Positions 27,453 to 35,655 of a stretch of 64,000 nt of DNA are shown one piece after another; positions within the stretch are counted from its first letter, which is position 1, and each line of letters begins with the position of its first letter. The translations under genes were made by a program, and so were the position numbers. This DNA is from Brasilonema sennae CENA114 (GTDB lineage Bacteria; Cyanobacteriota; Cyanobacteriia; Cyanobacteriales; Nostocaceae). The notes under the pieces are model-generated. The model had not been told where the DNA came from and searched no databases. It worked only from the letters and a program-made list of their open reading frames with translations. The stretch covers positions 3,112,654-3,176,653 of the forward strand of contig NZ_CP030118.1 in assembly GCF_006968745.1 (NCBI RefSeq), given 5' to 3'.

Positions 27453-27603
27453 AACCACAATTCTGATTAGCAGGAATTGCTGACATCATTTTTTTAGGAT
27501 AAGCTAACTTGAGATTCTCCATCAATTCAATAAAGCTATTCTGTTTATATCTTGCAAACCTAGGATTACAAAGTTTGGGACAGGTACAATATATTCAGAT
27601 GAC

Positions 27604-28053
27604 CTACTCTTGTAAAGGCAGCACAGTAATTAACTCAGAAAATCTCGCAAAATCTCCAGTGTTATGAGTTAACAGCTGAGGAATACCGTAAACTAGCATT
27701 GTGGCGACAATATTCGCATCATGTACCTGCTTGCCACCAATGGTAATTTCTTCCATCAACGTCAACAACCTTTCAGTCACATGCAAGTTATCTTCAGCTA
27801 ACCGAAAGCGGTTGGAGAAATACCGCACGTCTTCCACTAGGGAAGAAACAGGAATTTCTCCAGTTAAGTCACCTTTCCTTGTCATAGCTGCTAAATATTC
27901 CCTGAGAGTTTGGCGACTGATCCATAGTTCAATTCCCTGTTCTTCTATAGCTTGAAGTCGTTCCGTAGCTTGTAAGTGAAACGGTGACAAAGCTAAATTG
28001 GCATAAACCAAAATATTCATGTCGATGAAGACAGGGTTATCAGTCGTTTGCAT
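27604..28053 (-). CDS. PIN-domain toxin (VapC-like ribonuclease)
   Basis: The 149-residue protein shows the PIN acidic set: Asp11 in VFIDMNILVYA, Glu52 in LREYLAAMTRKG, Asp112 in HDANIVATMLVYG and Asp134 in LLTHNTGDFARF. VapC toxins are metal-dependent RNases that cleave tRNA or rRNA when free of antitoxin. The usual Thr after the first Asp is Met here. It overlaps the end of the antitoxin gene by 14 nt, antitoxin first, the classic arrangement. Confidence 0.88.
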   Translation of the reverse strand: MQTTDNPVFIDMNILVYANLALSPFHLQATERLQAIEEQGIELWISRQTLREYLAAMTRKGDLTGEIPVSSLVEDVRYFSNRFRLAEDNLHVTERLLTLMEEITIGGKQVHDANIVATMLVYGIPQLLTHNTGDFARFSELITVLPLQE

Positions 28054-28276
28054 ATAAATCTTCTCGGCGGAAAGTAACGCTTTGCGAGACTAATCCTACA
28101 GGATAGGCAGAAAATTTTAGAGGCGGACGTTTTTCCTTAATTATCTGCTTCTCTACCAAAGGTTTTTCATCAATCACCACCACCAATTCATGCTCACCTG
28201 GTGGAATATCTGGTGGTAACTGTACTGTGATTTTCCCATCTTCTGTAACTGTAGCAATTGTCGTAATCGCTTTCAT
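28040..28276 (-). CDS. Antitoxin of the PIN-domain pair
   Basis: The 78-residue protein starts MKAITTIATVTEDGKITVQL (ATG 28276, AGGAGA upstream) and has PPDIPPGEHELVVVIDEKP followed by a basic, disordered tail (IKEKRPPLKF) that would wrap around the toxin. The N-terminal strand-rich part resembles AbrB/Phd-like cyanobacterial antitoxins. The coding start is 12 codons inside the longest frame. A damaged copy of the same gene lies directly upstream at 28300-28547, so this unit arose by duplication. Confidence 0.8.
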   Translation of the reverse strand: MKAITTIATVTEDGKITVQLPPDIPPGEHELVVVIDEKPLVEKQIIKEKRPPLKFSAYPVGLVSQSVTFRREDLYAND

Positions 28277-28299
28277 CTCATTTCTCCTAAAATATGACG

Positions 28300-28547
28300 T
28301 TAGCGTCCCCAATCATCATACATATCCTCACGTCTTAAAGAAAGATTTTCAGGTCAAGAACCATAATTGTGTACTGGGAAGTTTAAAGGCGGACGCTTTT
28401 CCTTTATCTCTGGTTTTTTGGGTAAAACCTGTTCATCAATCACTACCACCACTTGATGCTCACCTACTGGAATATCTGGTCGTAACTGTATTGTCATGTC
28501 ATTTTTCCATCTTCTGTAACCGTAGCAATTGTTTCAATAATCTTCAT
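28300..28547 (-). pseudogene. Broken duplicate of the antitoxin gene
   Basis: From ATG 28547, behind a strong AAGGAGG site, the sequence reads MKIIETIATVTEDGKMT and stops; in a second frame it continues TIQLRPDIPVGEHQVVVVID and EIKEKRPPLNFPV, then hits a TGA, and resumes PENLSLRREDMYDDWGR to a TAA at 28300. Both parts align with the intact antitoxin at 28040-28276. There is a frameshift near codon 17 and a nonsense codon near codon 64. No cognate toxin remains for this copy. Confidence 0.78.
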
Positions 28548-28561
28548 ATCATTCCTCCTTT

Positions 28562-29776
28562 TTACTCCATCACCGCTAACACCGCTTTCGGCAACAATTT
28601 ATCTTTAAACCAAACAATCCTAGCAGGCACATCATTTAATTGAACTCCAGCTTTTTCCAAATTCAATCGCTCAGAAATCGCCAAAATTAAATCATCACGT
28701 CCTGCACGTCGCACCTGTGAAAACTTCTTTTGTAAATATTCTGGTCGCCAATAACCAACTATTTCTAATAACAGCGATCGCCCATCAGGATGGACTAATC
28801 TAAAATCAGGAATCATCACACTTCCAGGAATAGGAATTAAGTCAACTTCTCGCTCTAACACCCAATCCGTTTTTGTTGACTCCCACTTATCAGCAAAAGA
28901 CTCTTCCAACATACTGTCGTATGGTTTACCAGTGGAATAATGAGACACCAAACCGCATTCAGAATTGAGAGTAAAACGTCCCGTTTTCCATGTATTTGTG
29001 TATGGATCACGAATTTGTAATATTGTGGAAAGACTCCATTTTGTGACATGAAGTAAAGCCGGAATCAGCTTCGCTATAGCCAAACCATAACGTGTACTTG
29101 GAGTAAACAAACTCGTCGGACCATCAATTGTAATTGTAAAACCGTGGTCAGCATCTCCCTCAATATAAGACATTAATTGAAACAACTTGAGGTAGCGAAA
29201 CAAAAGCTTATATTGTCCAGGCACATTGCGATGAGCATTTATCACCAACTGACTTGCTCTATAAAACACCCCCTGCACCTGAGATAAATTGTAGCGATGC
29301 AATAAATCATGGGGTGCTGGTGCATCAAAAGCAGTTAAAATTTTATTCTCAGACAAATCCGCATATAACCCCTCACGAACTTGTTTCGGCAAAACTTCAC
29401 GTTCAAGTTCATGACTCAATTCATCAGCAATATGAGTTAAAGTCGTTTCTGTCAACTCGCGACTCGGAGGAGACTTAGCCGCCAAAGCAAAAACCCTTTC
29501 TCGTAACATTTGAGGTTCCAAAGGACTCACCACCTCAAAAGTACAGAAACTGCTTTTGAGGATATAAGCTAAACCCCGCTTGACTCTATAATCTGGAGTA
29601 TCCCCCTCCAACTCTGACAATTGACGCTCAAGCGCACCCTGAGTCTTACCTACCGCTTCCTGAAAACAACTTGTTAACTCAGTGGCGATCGCCAAATGAT
29701 TATCATCAATCTTCAGTCTCTTCGGGATAATCTCTTCCCCATTTTGTCTGTGACTTAGTAATTCTGTTGGTAACAT
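28562..29776 (-). CDS. DUF790 / Bax1-type nuclease, partner of XPB
   Basis: The 404-residue protein has the DUF790 pattern: MLPTELLSHRQNGEEIIPKR at the N-terminus, VKRGLAYILKSS, LSQVQGVFYRASQLVI, QYKLLFRYLKLFQLM, and a C-terminal nuclease-like part with SVMIPDFRLVHPDG and LLLEIVGYWRPEYLQKK. The D ... E-x(n) layout there fits a PD-(D/E)XK-type active site. In archaea and some bacteria this protein is Bax1, a structure-specific nuclease that works with XPB helicase in nucleotide-excision-type repair. The xpb gene lies 1.9 kb upstream on the same strand; the intervening GMC cassette separates what was probably an xpb-bax1 operon. Confidence 0.85.
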   Translation of the reverse strand: MLPTELLSHRQNGEEIIPKRLKIDDNHLAIATELTSCFQEAVGKTQGALERQLSELEGDTPDYRVKRGLAYILKSSFCTFEVVSPLEPQMLRERVFALAAKSPPSRELTETTLTHIADELSHELEREVLPKQVREGLYADLSENKILTAFDAPAPHDLLHRYNLSQVQGVFYRASQLVINAHRNVPGQYKLLFRYLKLFQLMSYIEGDADHGFTITIDGPTSLFTPSTRYGLAIAKLIPALLHVTKWSLSTILQIRDPYTNTWKTGRFTLNSECGLVSHYSTGKPYDSMLEESFADKWESTKTDWVLEREVDLIPIPGSVMIPDFRLVHPDGRSLLLEIVGYWRPEYLQKKFSQVRRAGRDDLILAISERLNLEKAGVQLNDVPARIVWFKDKLLPKAVLAVME

Positions 29777-29806
29777 TGAAATTTTGAACCGCAGAGCAAC
29801 GCAGAT

Positions 29807-29910
29807 ACAGCAGATTGCAGGTAGATAGAGTATACTAAAGTAAGTGCATCAAAGCTTGAAAATAAAACCATTATCAATCGACTTTCGAGAAAAAATAATT
29901 AAACTGAACT
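29807..29910. repeat. Left 104-nt inverted repeat of the GMC cassette
   Basis: The 104 nt from ACAGCAGATTGCAGGTAG to TTAAACTGAACT match the reverse complement of 31551-31654 at about 97 of 104 positions by eye. It lies between the bax1 start (30 nt away) and the end of the GMC gene. Confidence 0.85.
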
Positions 29911-29968
29911 GATAAGCGTGCAAATGTACTAAACGAGCGCTTCGTTTTCCATAAACAAAAATCGCTAT

Positions 29969-31546
29969 TTAGTACAACTCTCGTATCCTGTACTTTTTAC
30001 CACTACCGTGTTGTTTAGAACTGTGCTTTGCGGCTTTAATCAGATCGGCTGCTTTCTCACCAATCATAATGGTGGGCGCGTTCGTATTTCCCGTGGTGAT
30101 CGTTGGCATGATCGAGGCATCAACGACACGCAATCCCTTCACCCCATGTACCCGGAGTTCAGGATCTACAACCGCCATTGGGTCAGTTCCCATTTTGCAA
30201 GTGCCGACAGGATGAAACACAGTCCCGCAAACCTCCCGAACATAAGCAACGAGTGCTTCATCGCTTTGAACCTCGACACCGGGAGCAATTTCCTCACCTC
30301 GAAACTCATCAAAGGCGGTTGAATGAAACAAGTCGCGAAAGAATCGAATCCCTGCTACTAGCTTTTGCACATCGGATTGATTTTGCAGATAGTTCATCCG
30401 AAGGATCGGGGCATCGTTGGGGTCAAGCGATCGCAAAGCGACACTGCCAATGTTCTGGGGATGGGTCAAACTAACATAGCCTGTGAACCCCGAATCAACC
30501 TGGGCATACCCAGGAGGTAACAAAGGATTGGCATTGAAGAAAAGCAGCAAATCTGGCGCGACATCCAGATTTCCCTGGCTATGCATAAACATTGCAGCTT
30601 CACTAAGACCATTACCAGTGGCAGCAGGGTGCACCTCCTGAGTTGCCTTGTAGGGCACGGGAAAGCCAACGTGGTCTTGCAGGTTTTGACCCACACCCGG
30701 CAGATCGACGACGACTGAAATCCCCATTGCTTGCAAGCGTTCTGCATTCCCAATGCCAGAAAGCATTAGCAGCTTGGGCGAATCGAACGCGCCCGCACTT
30801 AAAATCACTTCCTGACTGACTCTAACCTGGTGTAGCGTTCCAGATTGCAGGTATTCCACCCCGATGGTGCGAGTCTTCTCAAACAACAATCGAGTCACCA
30901 ACGCACCTGTTTGCACCGTTAAGTTCGGACGATCCAGAATCGGCGTGAGAAATGCAGCAGCAGTACTGTGCCGCTTACCATCTTTGATTGTAAACTGAAT
31001 CGATCCTACCCCTTCCTGCTGCTCTGCATTAAAATCAGGATTGTACTTGTATCCCATTGCCACCGCTGCTTCTACAAACGCTCTTGAAATCGCAGCAGGA
31101 GACACGATATCTGTGACGCTCAACTCCCCATCCACACTGTGATATTCCGATGCACCACGTTGCTGATGCTCAGATTTCTTGAAATAGGGCAAGACATCTT
31201 GGTACGACCAACCGGGGTTGCCCAATTCCTGCCAGTGGTCAAAGTCGTGATGATTGCCCCGTATATATGCCATGTAATTAATCGAACTACTGCCCCCCAA
31301 GAGTTTACCACGGGGACAAAAGATCTTGCGATCGTTAAGGTACGGTTCGGGTTCCGAGAAATATTTCCAGTCTACCTCGGAGCCAGGTAAATTCCTAGCT
31401 TCCCGTGGGATTTGAATCTCTGGTTTCGTATCCCGAGCGCCTGCTTCAAGCAACAACACAGTTGTTTGGGGGTCTTCTGTGAGACGGTTGGCAACCACGC
31501 AACCTGCTGAGCCTGCACCAATCACAATATAATCATATCGAGACAT
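29969..31546 (-). CDS. GMC-family FAD oxidoreductase (choline dehydrogenase-like)
   Basis: The 525-residue flavoenzyme begins MSRYDYIVIGAGSAGCVVAN, the FAD-binding Rossmann motif, followed by the GMC signatures RGKLLGGSSSINYMAYIRGN and LSAGAFDSPKLLMLSGIG. The C-terminal catalytic region has GTVFHPVGTCKMG (catalytic His) and ITTGNTNAPTIMIGEKAADL. GMC enzymes oxidise alcohols; the choline/alcohol dehydrogenase clade fits best, but the substrate cannot be read from sequence and no betaine aldehyde dehydrogenase is adjacent. A basic tail (KHSSKQHGSGKKYRIR) ends the protein. It is the only gene in the inverted-repeat cassette. Confidence 0.92.
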   Translation of the reverse strand: MSRYDYIVIGAGSAGCVVANRLTEDPQTTVLLLEAGARDTKPEIQIPREARNLPGSEVDWKYFSEPEPYLNDRKIFCPRGKLLGGSSSINYMAYIRGNHHDFDHWQELGNPGWSYQDVLPYFKKSEHQQRGASEYHSVDGELSVTDIVSPAAISRAFVEAAVAMGYKYNPDFNAEQQEGVGSIQFTIKDGKRHSTAAAFLTPILDRPNLTVQTGALVTRLLFEKTRTIGVEYLQSGTLHQVRVSQEVILSAGAFDSPKLLMLSGIGNAERLQAMGISVVVDLPGVGQNLQDHVGFPVPYKATQEVHPAATGNGLSEAAMFMHSQGNLDVAPDLLLFFNANPLLPPGYAQVDSGFTGYVSLTHPQNIGSVALRSLDPNDAPILRMNYLQNQSDVQKLVAGIRFFRDLFHSTAFDEFRGEEIAPGVEVQSDEALVAYVREVCGTVFHPVGTCKMGTDPMAVVDPELRVHGVKGLRVVDASIMPTITTGNTNAPTIMIGEKAADLIKAAKHSSKQHGSGKKYRIRELY

Positions 31547-31550
31547 TTTA

Positions 31551-31654
31551 AGTTCAGTTTAATTATTTTTTCTCAAAACTCGATTGATAATGGTTTTATT
31601 TTCAAGCTTTGATCCACTCACATTAGTGTACTCTTTCTACCTGCAATCTGCTGT
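31551..31654. repeat. Right 104-nt inverted repeat of the GMC cassette
   Basis: It is the reverse-complement partner of 29807-29910, with seven mismatches counted by eye. Its inner end is four nt from the ATG of the GMC gene, its outer end 26 nt from the xpb stop codon. Confidence 0.85.
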
Positions 31655-31680
31655 AAATACAGATAACTATTGAAAAATTA

Positions 31681-33219
31681 TCAGCTTTCATCCGTATTTA
31701 TCGGCGGTTTCTTTTGAACTTTATAATTTATCTCCAACTGCTCAGCAGCCTTAAGACTCTTTTCCTTTCCACTCCCATAAATAACCTGTAAATTCCCTTT
31801 CTTCTCCCTCTTTTCTTCGTGCTCTTGGCGTCTTGGCGGTTCGTTTTTCTTCTCCACACCTCTTCTCCTCGCCGAAGTCCCCTCCTCACTCGTATCCTCC
31901 GCCACCACCTCGTACAAAATCGCCTGCTTCTTATTATCCTTACCTTTTCTTAAAACCCTGCCCAATCTTTGAATATACTCCCGTGTCGAACCTGTACCAG
32001 ATAAAATAATCGCAACAGAAGCTGCAGGAACATCAACACCCTCGTTCAACACATGAGAAGCAACCAGAGTTTTAAACTCTCCCTCTCGAAATTTTGTTAA
32101 AATTTCATGCCGTTCCTTGACAGGAGTTTGATGAGTAATTGCTGGAACTAGAAAATTTTGAGAAATGTGGTAAACTGTCGCATTATCAGCAGTAAAAATC
32201 AAAACTCTTTCTGGATAATGTTCTGTTAATATATCAGCAAGAACTCTTATCTTCCCATCAGTACCCAAAGCAATTTCTTTCGCTTCCCGATGCGCTAACA
32301 TGGCTCTACGTCCAGCTTGCGATCGCGCACTCATTTGCACAAATGTTTGCCAGCCTTGAAGACTCCCTAAAGATATCTTTGATTGCTTCAAAAAGTCGTT
32401 GCGAACTTGAATCAGTTGAGTGTATTTTTCCCGCTCATTTTGTGATAATTTCACCTTAATTTGCACAACTTCATGTTCTGCTAACGCCTTTCCTGCTAAA
32501 TCCTCAGCCCTTTTGCGATAGACTTCTCTGCCGATTAAAAAATTCAAGTCCGCGTGTTTACCATCAGTGCGTTCGGGTGTCGCAGATAGTCCCAAACGGT
32601 AGGGTGCGATCGCATATTCCGCAATCACCCGACTAAAATCTGTTGGCAAATGATGACATTCATCAAAAATTAACAAAGCATACAGATTCCCCAAACTTTC
32701 CGCATGGATAGCCGCACTATCATAAGTGGCCACAAGTACAGGTGTTCTATCTCGCGAACCACCGCCAAGTAACCCAACCTCAGCATCAGGAAACGCCGCC
32801 TTCAAATGAGCATACCACTGATGCATTAAATCCAGCGTTGGCACGACAATAAGTGTCGTGCGCGGCGTCGCTTGCATCGCCATTTGCGCCAAATACGTCT
32901 TTCCCGCTGCGGTGGGAAGCACGACGACTCCTTGTCTTCCCGCGAGTTTCCAAGCAGCTAACGCCTCACTTTGGTGGGGATAAGGTTCCATTTCCAGACT
33001 CGGAACCAACTCTATCGGATAAAACGCCTTAGCTTCATCGATAAAATTAATTTCTTGGGCTTGCATTGCTTCCACCAAAGCACGGTATTGAATAGCCGGA
33101 ATGCGGAATTTTTCTACTCTGTCATCCCATGTAGCAAAATCCATCCAAGCCCTGCCGCGTGGTGGTGGATGCAAAATTAATGTGCCACGATCAAAAGTTA
33201 GTGTGGGCGTGCGAGCCAT
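31681..33219 (-). CDS. XPB/Rad25-like superfamily 2 DNA helicase
   Basis: The 512-residue helicase has Walker A PTAAGKT (102-108), DECH (186-189), LSATPERTDG (211-220), VASHVLNEGVDVP and motif VI QRLGRVLRKG. The N-terminal region before Walker A (LTFDRGTLIL, WDDRVEKFRIPAIQYRALVE) resembles the damage-recognition part of bacterial XPB. It would unwind DNA with the Bax1-type nuclease at 28562-29776. After motif VI the protein has a charged extension; about residues 458-473 (NEPPRRQEHEEKREK) are encoded by a genomic intergenic repeat inserted in frame. The extension is probably dispensable. Confidence 0.92.
   Translation of the reverse strand: MARTPTLTFDRGTLILHPPPRGRAWMDFATWDDRVEKFRIPAIQYRALVEAMQAQEINFIDEAKAFYPIELVPSLEMEPYPHQSEALAAWKLAGRQGVVVLPTAAGKTYLAQMAMQATPRTTLIVVPTLDLMHQWYAHLKAAFPDAEVGLLGGGSRDRTPVLVATYDSAAIHAESLGNLYALLIFDECHHLPTDFSRVIAEYAIAPYRLGLSATPERTDGKHADLNFLIGREVYRKRAEDLAGKALAEHEVVQIKVKLSQNEREKYTQLIQVRNDFLKQSKISLGSLQGWQTFVQMSARSQAGRRAMLAHREAKEIALGTDGKIRVLADILTEHYPERVLIFTADNATVYHISQNFLVPAITHQTPVKERHEILTKFREGEFKTLVASHVLNEGVDVPAASVAIILSGTGSTREYIQRLGRVLRKGKDNKKQAILYEVVAEDTSEEGTSARRRGVEKKNEPPRRQEHEEKREKKGNLQVIYGSGKEKSLKAAEQLEINYKVQKKPPINTDES
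31824..31846. repeat. Genomic intergenic repeat embedded in the xpb coding sequence
   Basis: These 23 bp are identical to 11178-11200, where the same sequence lies between genes. Here the minus strand is translated as part of NEPPRRQEHEEKREK in the C-terminal tail of the helicase. Confidence 0.7.
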
Positions 33220-33512
33220 TTTTGCTTTTCCCGGCTTTTTTCAAATGTAAGATTTGTCTCACTTTTTATTATTCATAACGTAAAAGCTGTTACTACTAAC
33301 CCCGCGATGATCACATCTAACATAATATGGTTTCCTATAAGCGGTTGAATTCGAGATCGGAGCGTGTTAGTGACAAAATATAGCCTCTTGGCTCTACTCA
33401 AGCCAGAATAAACATAGCTAGGAACAAATCACTCAGGCATACAATCTAGCTTACGCGGAATGTGTGATAATAAACCGCGCATACAGTCATACAACTAACA
33501 AACTATAAAATC

Positions 33513-34544
33513 GTGCAATATAACGAATCTATTGATGAGTTGGCTGCACTTCTGCAACAGCCGGCTGATTTTGAATTTGAACTACCTGATCCCGAAGATG
33601 AGGAAATTCCTGAACCTGAATTTCAAAAGCAGCTAGATGTGGCTTGGCAGGTGTGCGATCGCTTTGATTTGCAAACCGACATTTGGCGAGGACGAATTTT
33701 ACGCGCTGTTCGCGACAGGGAGAAAATAGGCGGTGAGGGACGAGGTGCTGGTTTTCTCAAATGGCTCAAAGAACGAGAAATTGGCAAAAGTCAAGCATAT
33801 GCTCTGATTCAACTGGCGAACAGCGCTGATACCCTTTTAGAAGAAGGAAGATTAGAACCCTCAGCCATCAATAACTTTAGCAAACGGGCGTTTATCGAAA
33901 CTGCCAAAGCAGCGCCAGAAGTTCAACAGATGGTTGGTGAAGCAGCCCAAAAAGGCGATCGCATCACCAGACGGGAAGTACGTCAAATCAACGACGAATG
34001 GACAGCAATGTCTTCGGAGTTGCTACCCGAACCAGTCAAGATAAAAGCAGCAGAAAATTCTCTTCCTCCCCGTTACATCGCGCCACTGGTGAAGGAGATG
34101 GAGAAATTGCCAGAGTCTCACCAAAACGCGATTCAAAAGGAAATATCCCAAAATCCTGACATAGATACCATCAAGCAAGTCACCACAGATGCTCGTAATC
34201 TGGCAAAATATCTCAAAGCAGCGGTTCAAGTCCAAGCGCTAAACGCTCAAGAAGTTGACATCGAAACAGCCTTGATAGAAGCTCAAAGAGTTGGCTGTCT
34301 GAGCATAGCAGCAGACTTAGTAAATCAAGCATCCCAACTAGAGCAAATGATTGCCAAATTGTACATGAGTTGGAAGAAAATTGGTAATCTATCAGACCGT
34401 TTGTATGTGGATACGGGTGCAAGTACACCACGCTTGCGAGAACTTCTGGAATGCTTGGAACCTCTTGGCGGTGAAGTTATGGAGTTACAACTGAGTGGTG
34501 GGACTGAACACACTATCCGCTTGCAGATACAGGAGACTAGTTAA
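33513..34544 (+). CDS. Conserved cyanobacterial protein, ParB/KfrA-like helical layout
   Basis: The 343-residue protein starts at GTG 33513 (MQYNESIDELAALLQQPADF). It has an acidic N-terminus, then VCDRFDLQTDIWRGRILRAV, GFLKWLKEREIGKSQAYALI and RAFIETAKAAPEVQQMVGEA, followed by a long helical body and a C-terminal part (STPRLRELLECLEPLGGEVM, GGTEHTIRLQIQ). The GKSQAYALI segment looks like a helix-turn-helix such as in DUF3102 or plasmid partition proteins, suggesting DNA binding, but I cannot name the family. It is divergent from xpb, with a 290-nt region between. Confidence 0.7.
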   Translation: MQYNESIDELAALLQQPADFEFELPDPEDEEIPEPEFQKQLDVAWQVCDRFDLQTDIWRGRILRAVRDREKIGGEGRGAGFLKWLKEREIGKSQAYALIQLANSADTLLEEGRLEPSAINNFSKRAFIETAKAAPEVQQMVGEAAQKGDRITRREVRQINDEWTAMSSELLPEPVKIKAAENSLPPRYIAPLVKEMEKLPESHQNAIQKEISQNPDIDTIKQVTTDARNLAKYLKAAVQVQALNAQEVDIETALIEAQRVGCLSIAADLVNQASQLEQMIAKLYMSWKKIGNLSDRLYVDTGASTPRLRELLECLEPLGGEVMELQLSGGTEHTIRLQIQETS

Positions 34545-35045
34545 AAAGTAGGCTGTGGGGAGTGGAGAAAACACAAATACGCGCGTGCTGTTGAATACGA
34601 ACCGTGTCCTCCCCTGCTTCGTCTGGTTCTTTTGAAACAACAATCAGAACTTCGTTACCTCCATAGGCAGGCAGTTTTGTACTACTATACAAATTAAGTC
34701 TGCAGTGTAGGCTCAACCTAATTTGCAAGATTAGGGCTTGGTTTGATAAATCACGACTTGCTTTCTGGGCTTTGCTTTTCAGGAATCAACTGCCAAGACG
34801 TTGTAGATGTAGATGAATCCTGTATCAAAACCGGTTTAAAAATTGTTGTTAATTGTTATTGTTCGTAGAGGGTTACGACTAGCAATCAAGACTGACATTT
34901 TACTAAGTTTCCTAGTCAAAACTAAGTAAAAAGGCTACTATGTATATATTTAATTACATACAGTGAGTTTGCAAAAAGTTGCGAAGATAAGTTTGTTAGC
35001 GAGAGTGTTGTTAATGTAACTACTCAGTATATTGTGTGAAAAAAG
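34545..35045. other. Non-coding interval with a possible gene remnant
   Basis: No intact gene. On the minus strand about 34580-34690 encodes LPAYGGNEVLIVVSKEPDEA with a protein-like look, but there is no plausible gene around it. The rest is AT-rich. Confidence 0.35.
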
Positions 35046-35558
35046 ATGAATCAATATAACCATAGAATAAATAATGGTGAGCTTTCTAACATAATGCCTT
35101 TATGGAAGTTTTGCACTTTATATATTTTTACTTTGGGTATTTATCAACTCCCCTGGGCGCATAAACAATGGAAATTTCTCAAAGAACGCAATAATCCAAA
35201 AATTAGTGCCTGGTTTCGCTCTTGGTTTTTACCTTTTTACTTATACAGTTTATCTCAAAAACTATTTGCCCTAGCTGAAGAACAAGGATATAGAGAAAAG
35301 CCTTCACCTTTTCGGGTGACGTTTTTTTACTGGATATTTTATGTGCTAGATTTTCACAATTCACTGCAGCTTGTATGGTTATTAAGCTTCATTCCATTAT
35401 TAACTGTATTAAAGGCAGTGAATTATTATTGGCAACAACAACAGCCAAACATACGAGTCAACGAATCTTTCACAGGTAGAGAAATTGTGTGGATGGTATT
35501 TGGTGTAATTTTATGGATATCAAACATTTATGTTTACTTGAATAGAAATAAAACATAA
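35046..35558 (+). CDS. Small integral membrane protein (DUF4234-like)
   Basis: The 170-residue protein has four predicted membrane segments. The N-terminal one, LYIFTLGIYQLPWAHKQWKF, has the TLGIY...W..KQWK pattern seen in DUF4234 proteins; others are around residues 100-120 (LVWLLSFIPLLTVLKAV) and 148-165 (IVWMVFGVILWISNIYVYL). The function is unknown. It precedes the kinase gene by 97 nt on the same strand. Confidence 0.65.
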   Translation: MNQYNHRINNGELSNIMPLWKFCTLYIFTLGIYQLPWAHKQWKFLKERNNPKISAWFRSWFLPFYLYSLSQKLFALAEEQGYREKPSPFRVTFFYWIFYVLDFHNSLQLVWLLSFIPLLTVLKAVNYYWQQQQPNIRVNESFTGREIVWMVFGVILWISNIYVYLNRNKT

Positions 35559-35655
35559 GTCAATCTACGTTGAGCGGTGATTAGCGAATAACGTTGATTG
35601 TTAGCGTTTTGATAGAGGCTTCATAGTACTCCATTCCCCAATAACCATCAAAAGT

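Larger units (their letters stand above)
29807..31654. mobile_element. Inverted-repeat-bounded cassette carrying a GMC oxidoreductase gene
   Basis: Two 104-nt inverted repeats enclose one complete gene in 1848 bp. The gene starts four nt from the inner edge of the right repeat, so its promoter is probably inside that repeat. The outside flanks are bax1 (30 nt away) and xpb (26 nt away). No transposase lies inside and no clear target duplication was found at the borders, so mobilisation in trans, or by recombination, is inferred from structure alone. Confidence 0.65.

Noticed and set aside
34580..34690. Minus-strand peptide LPAYGGNEVLIVVSKEPDEA
   Set aside because: It looks protein-like but has no surrounding gene or start; mentioned only as a possible remnant.
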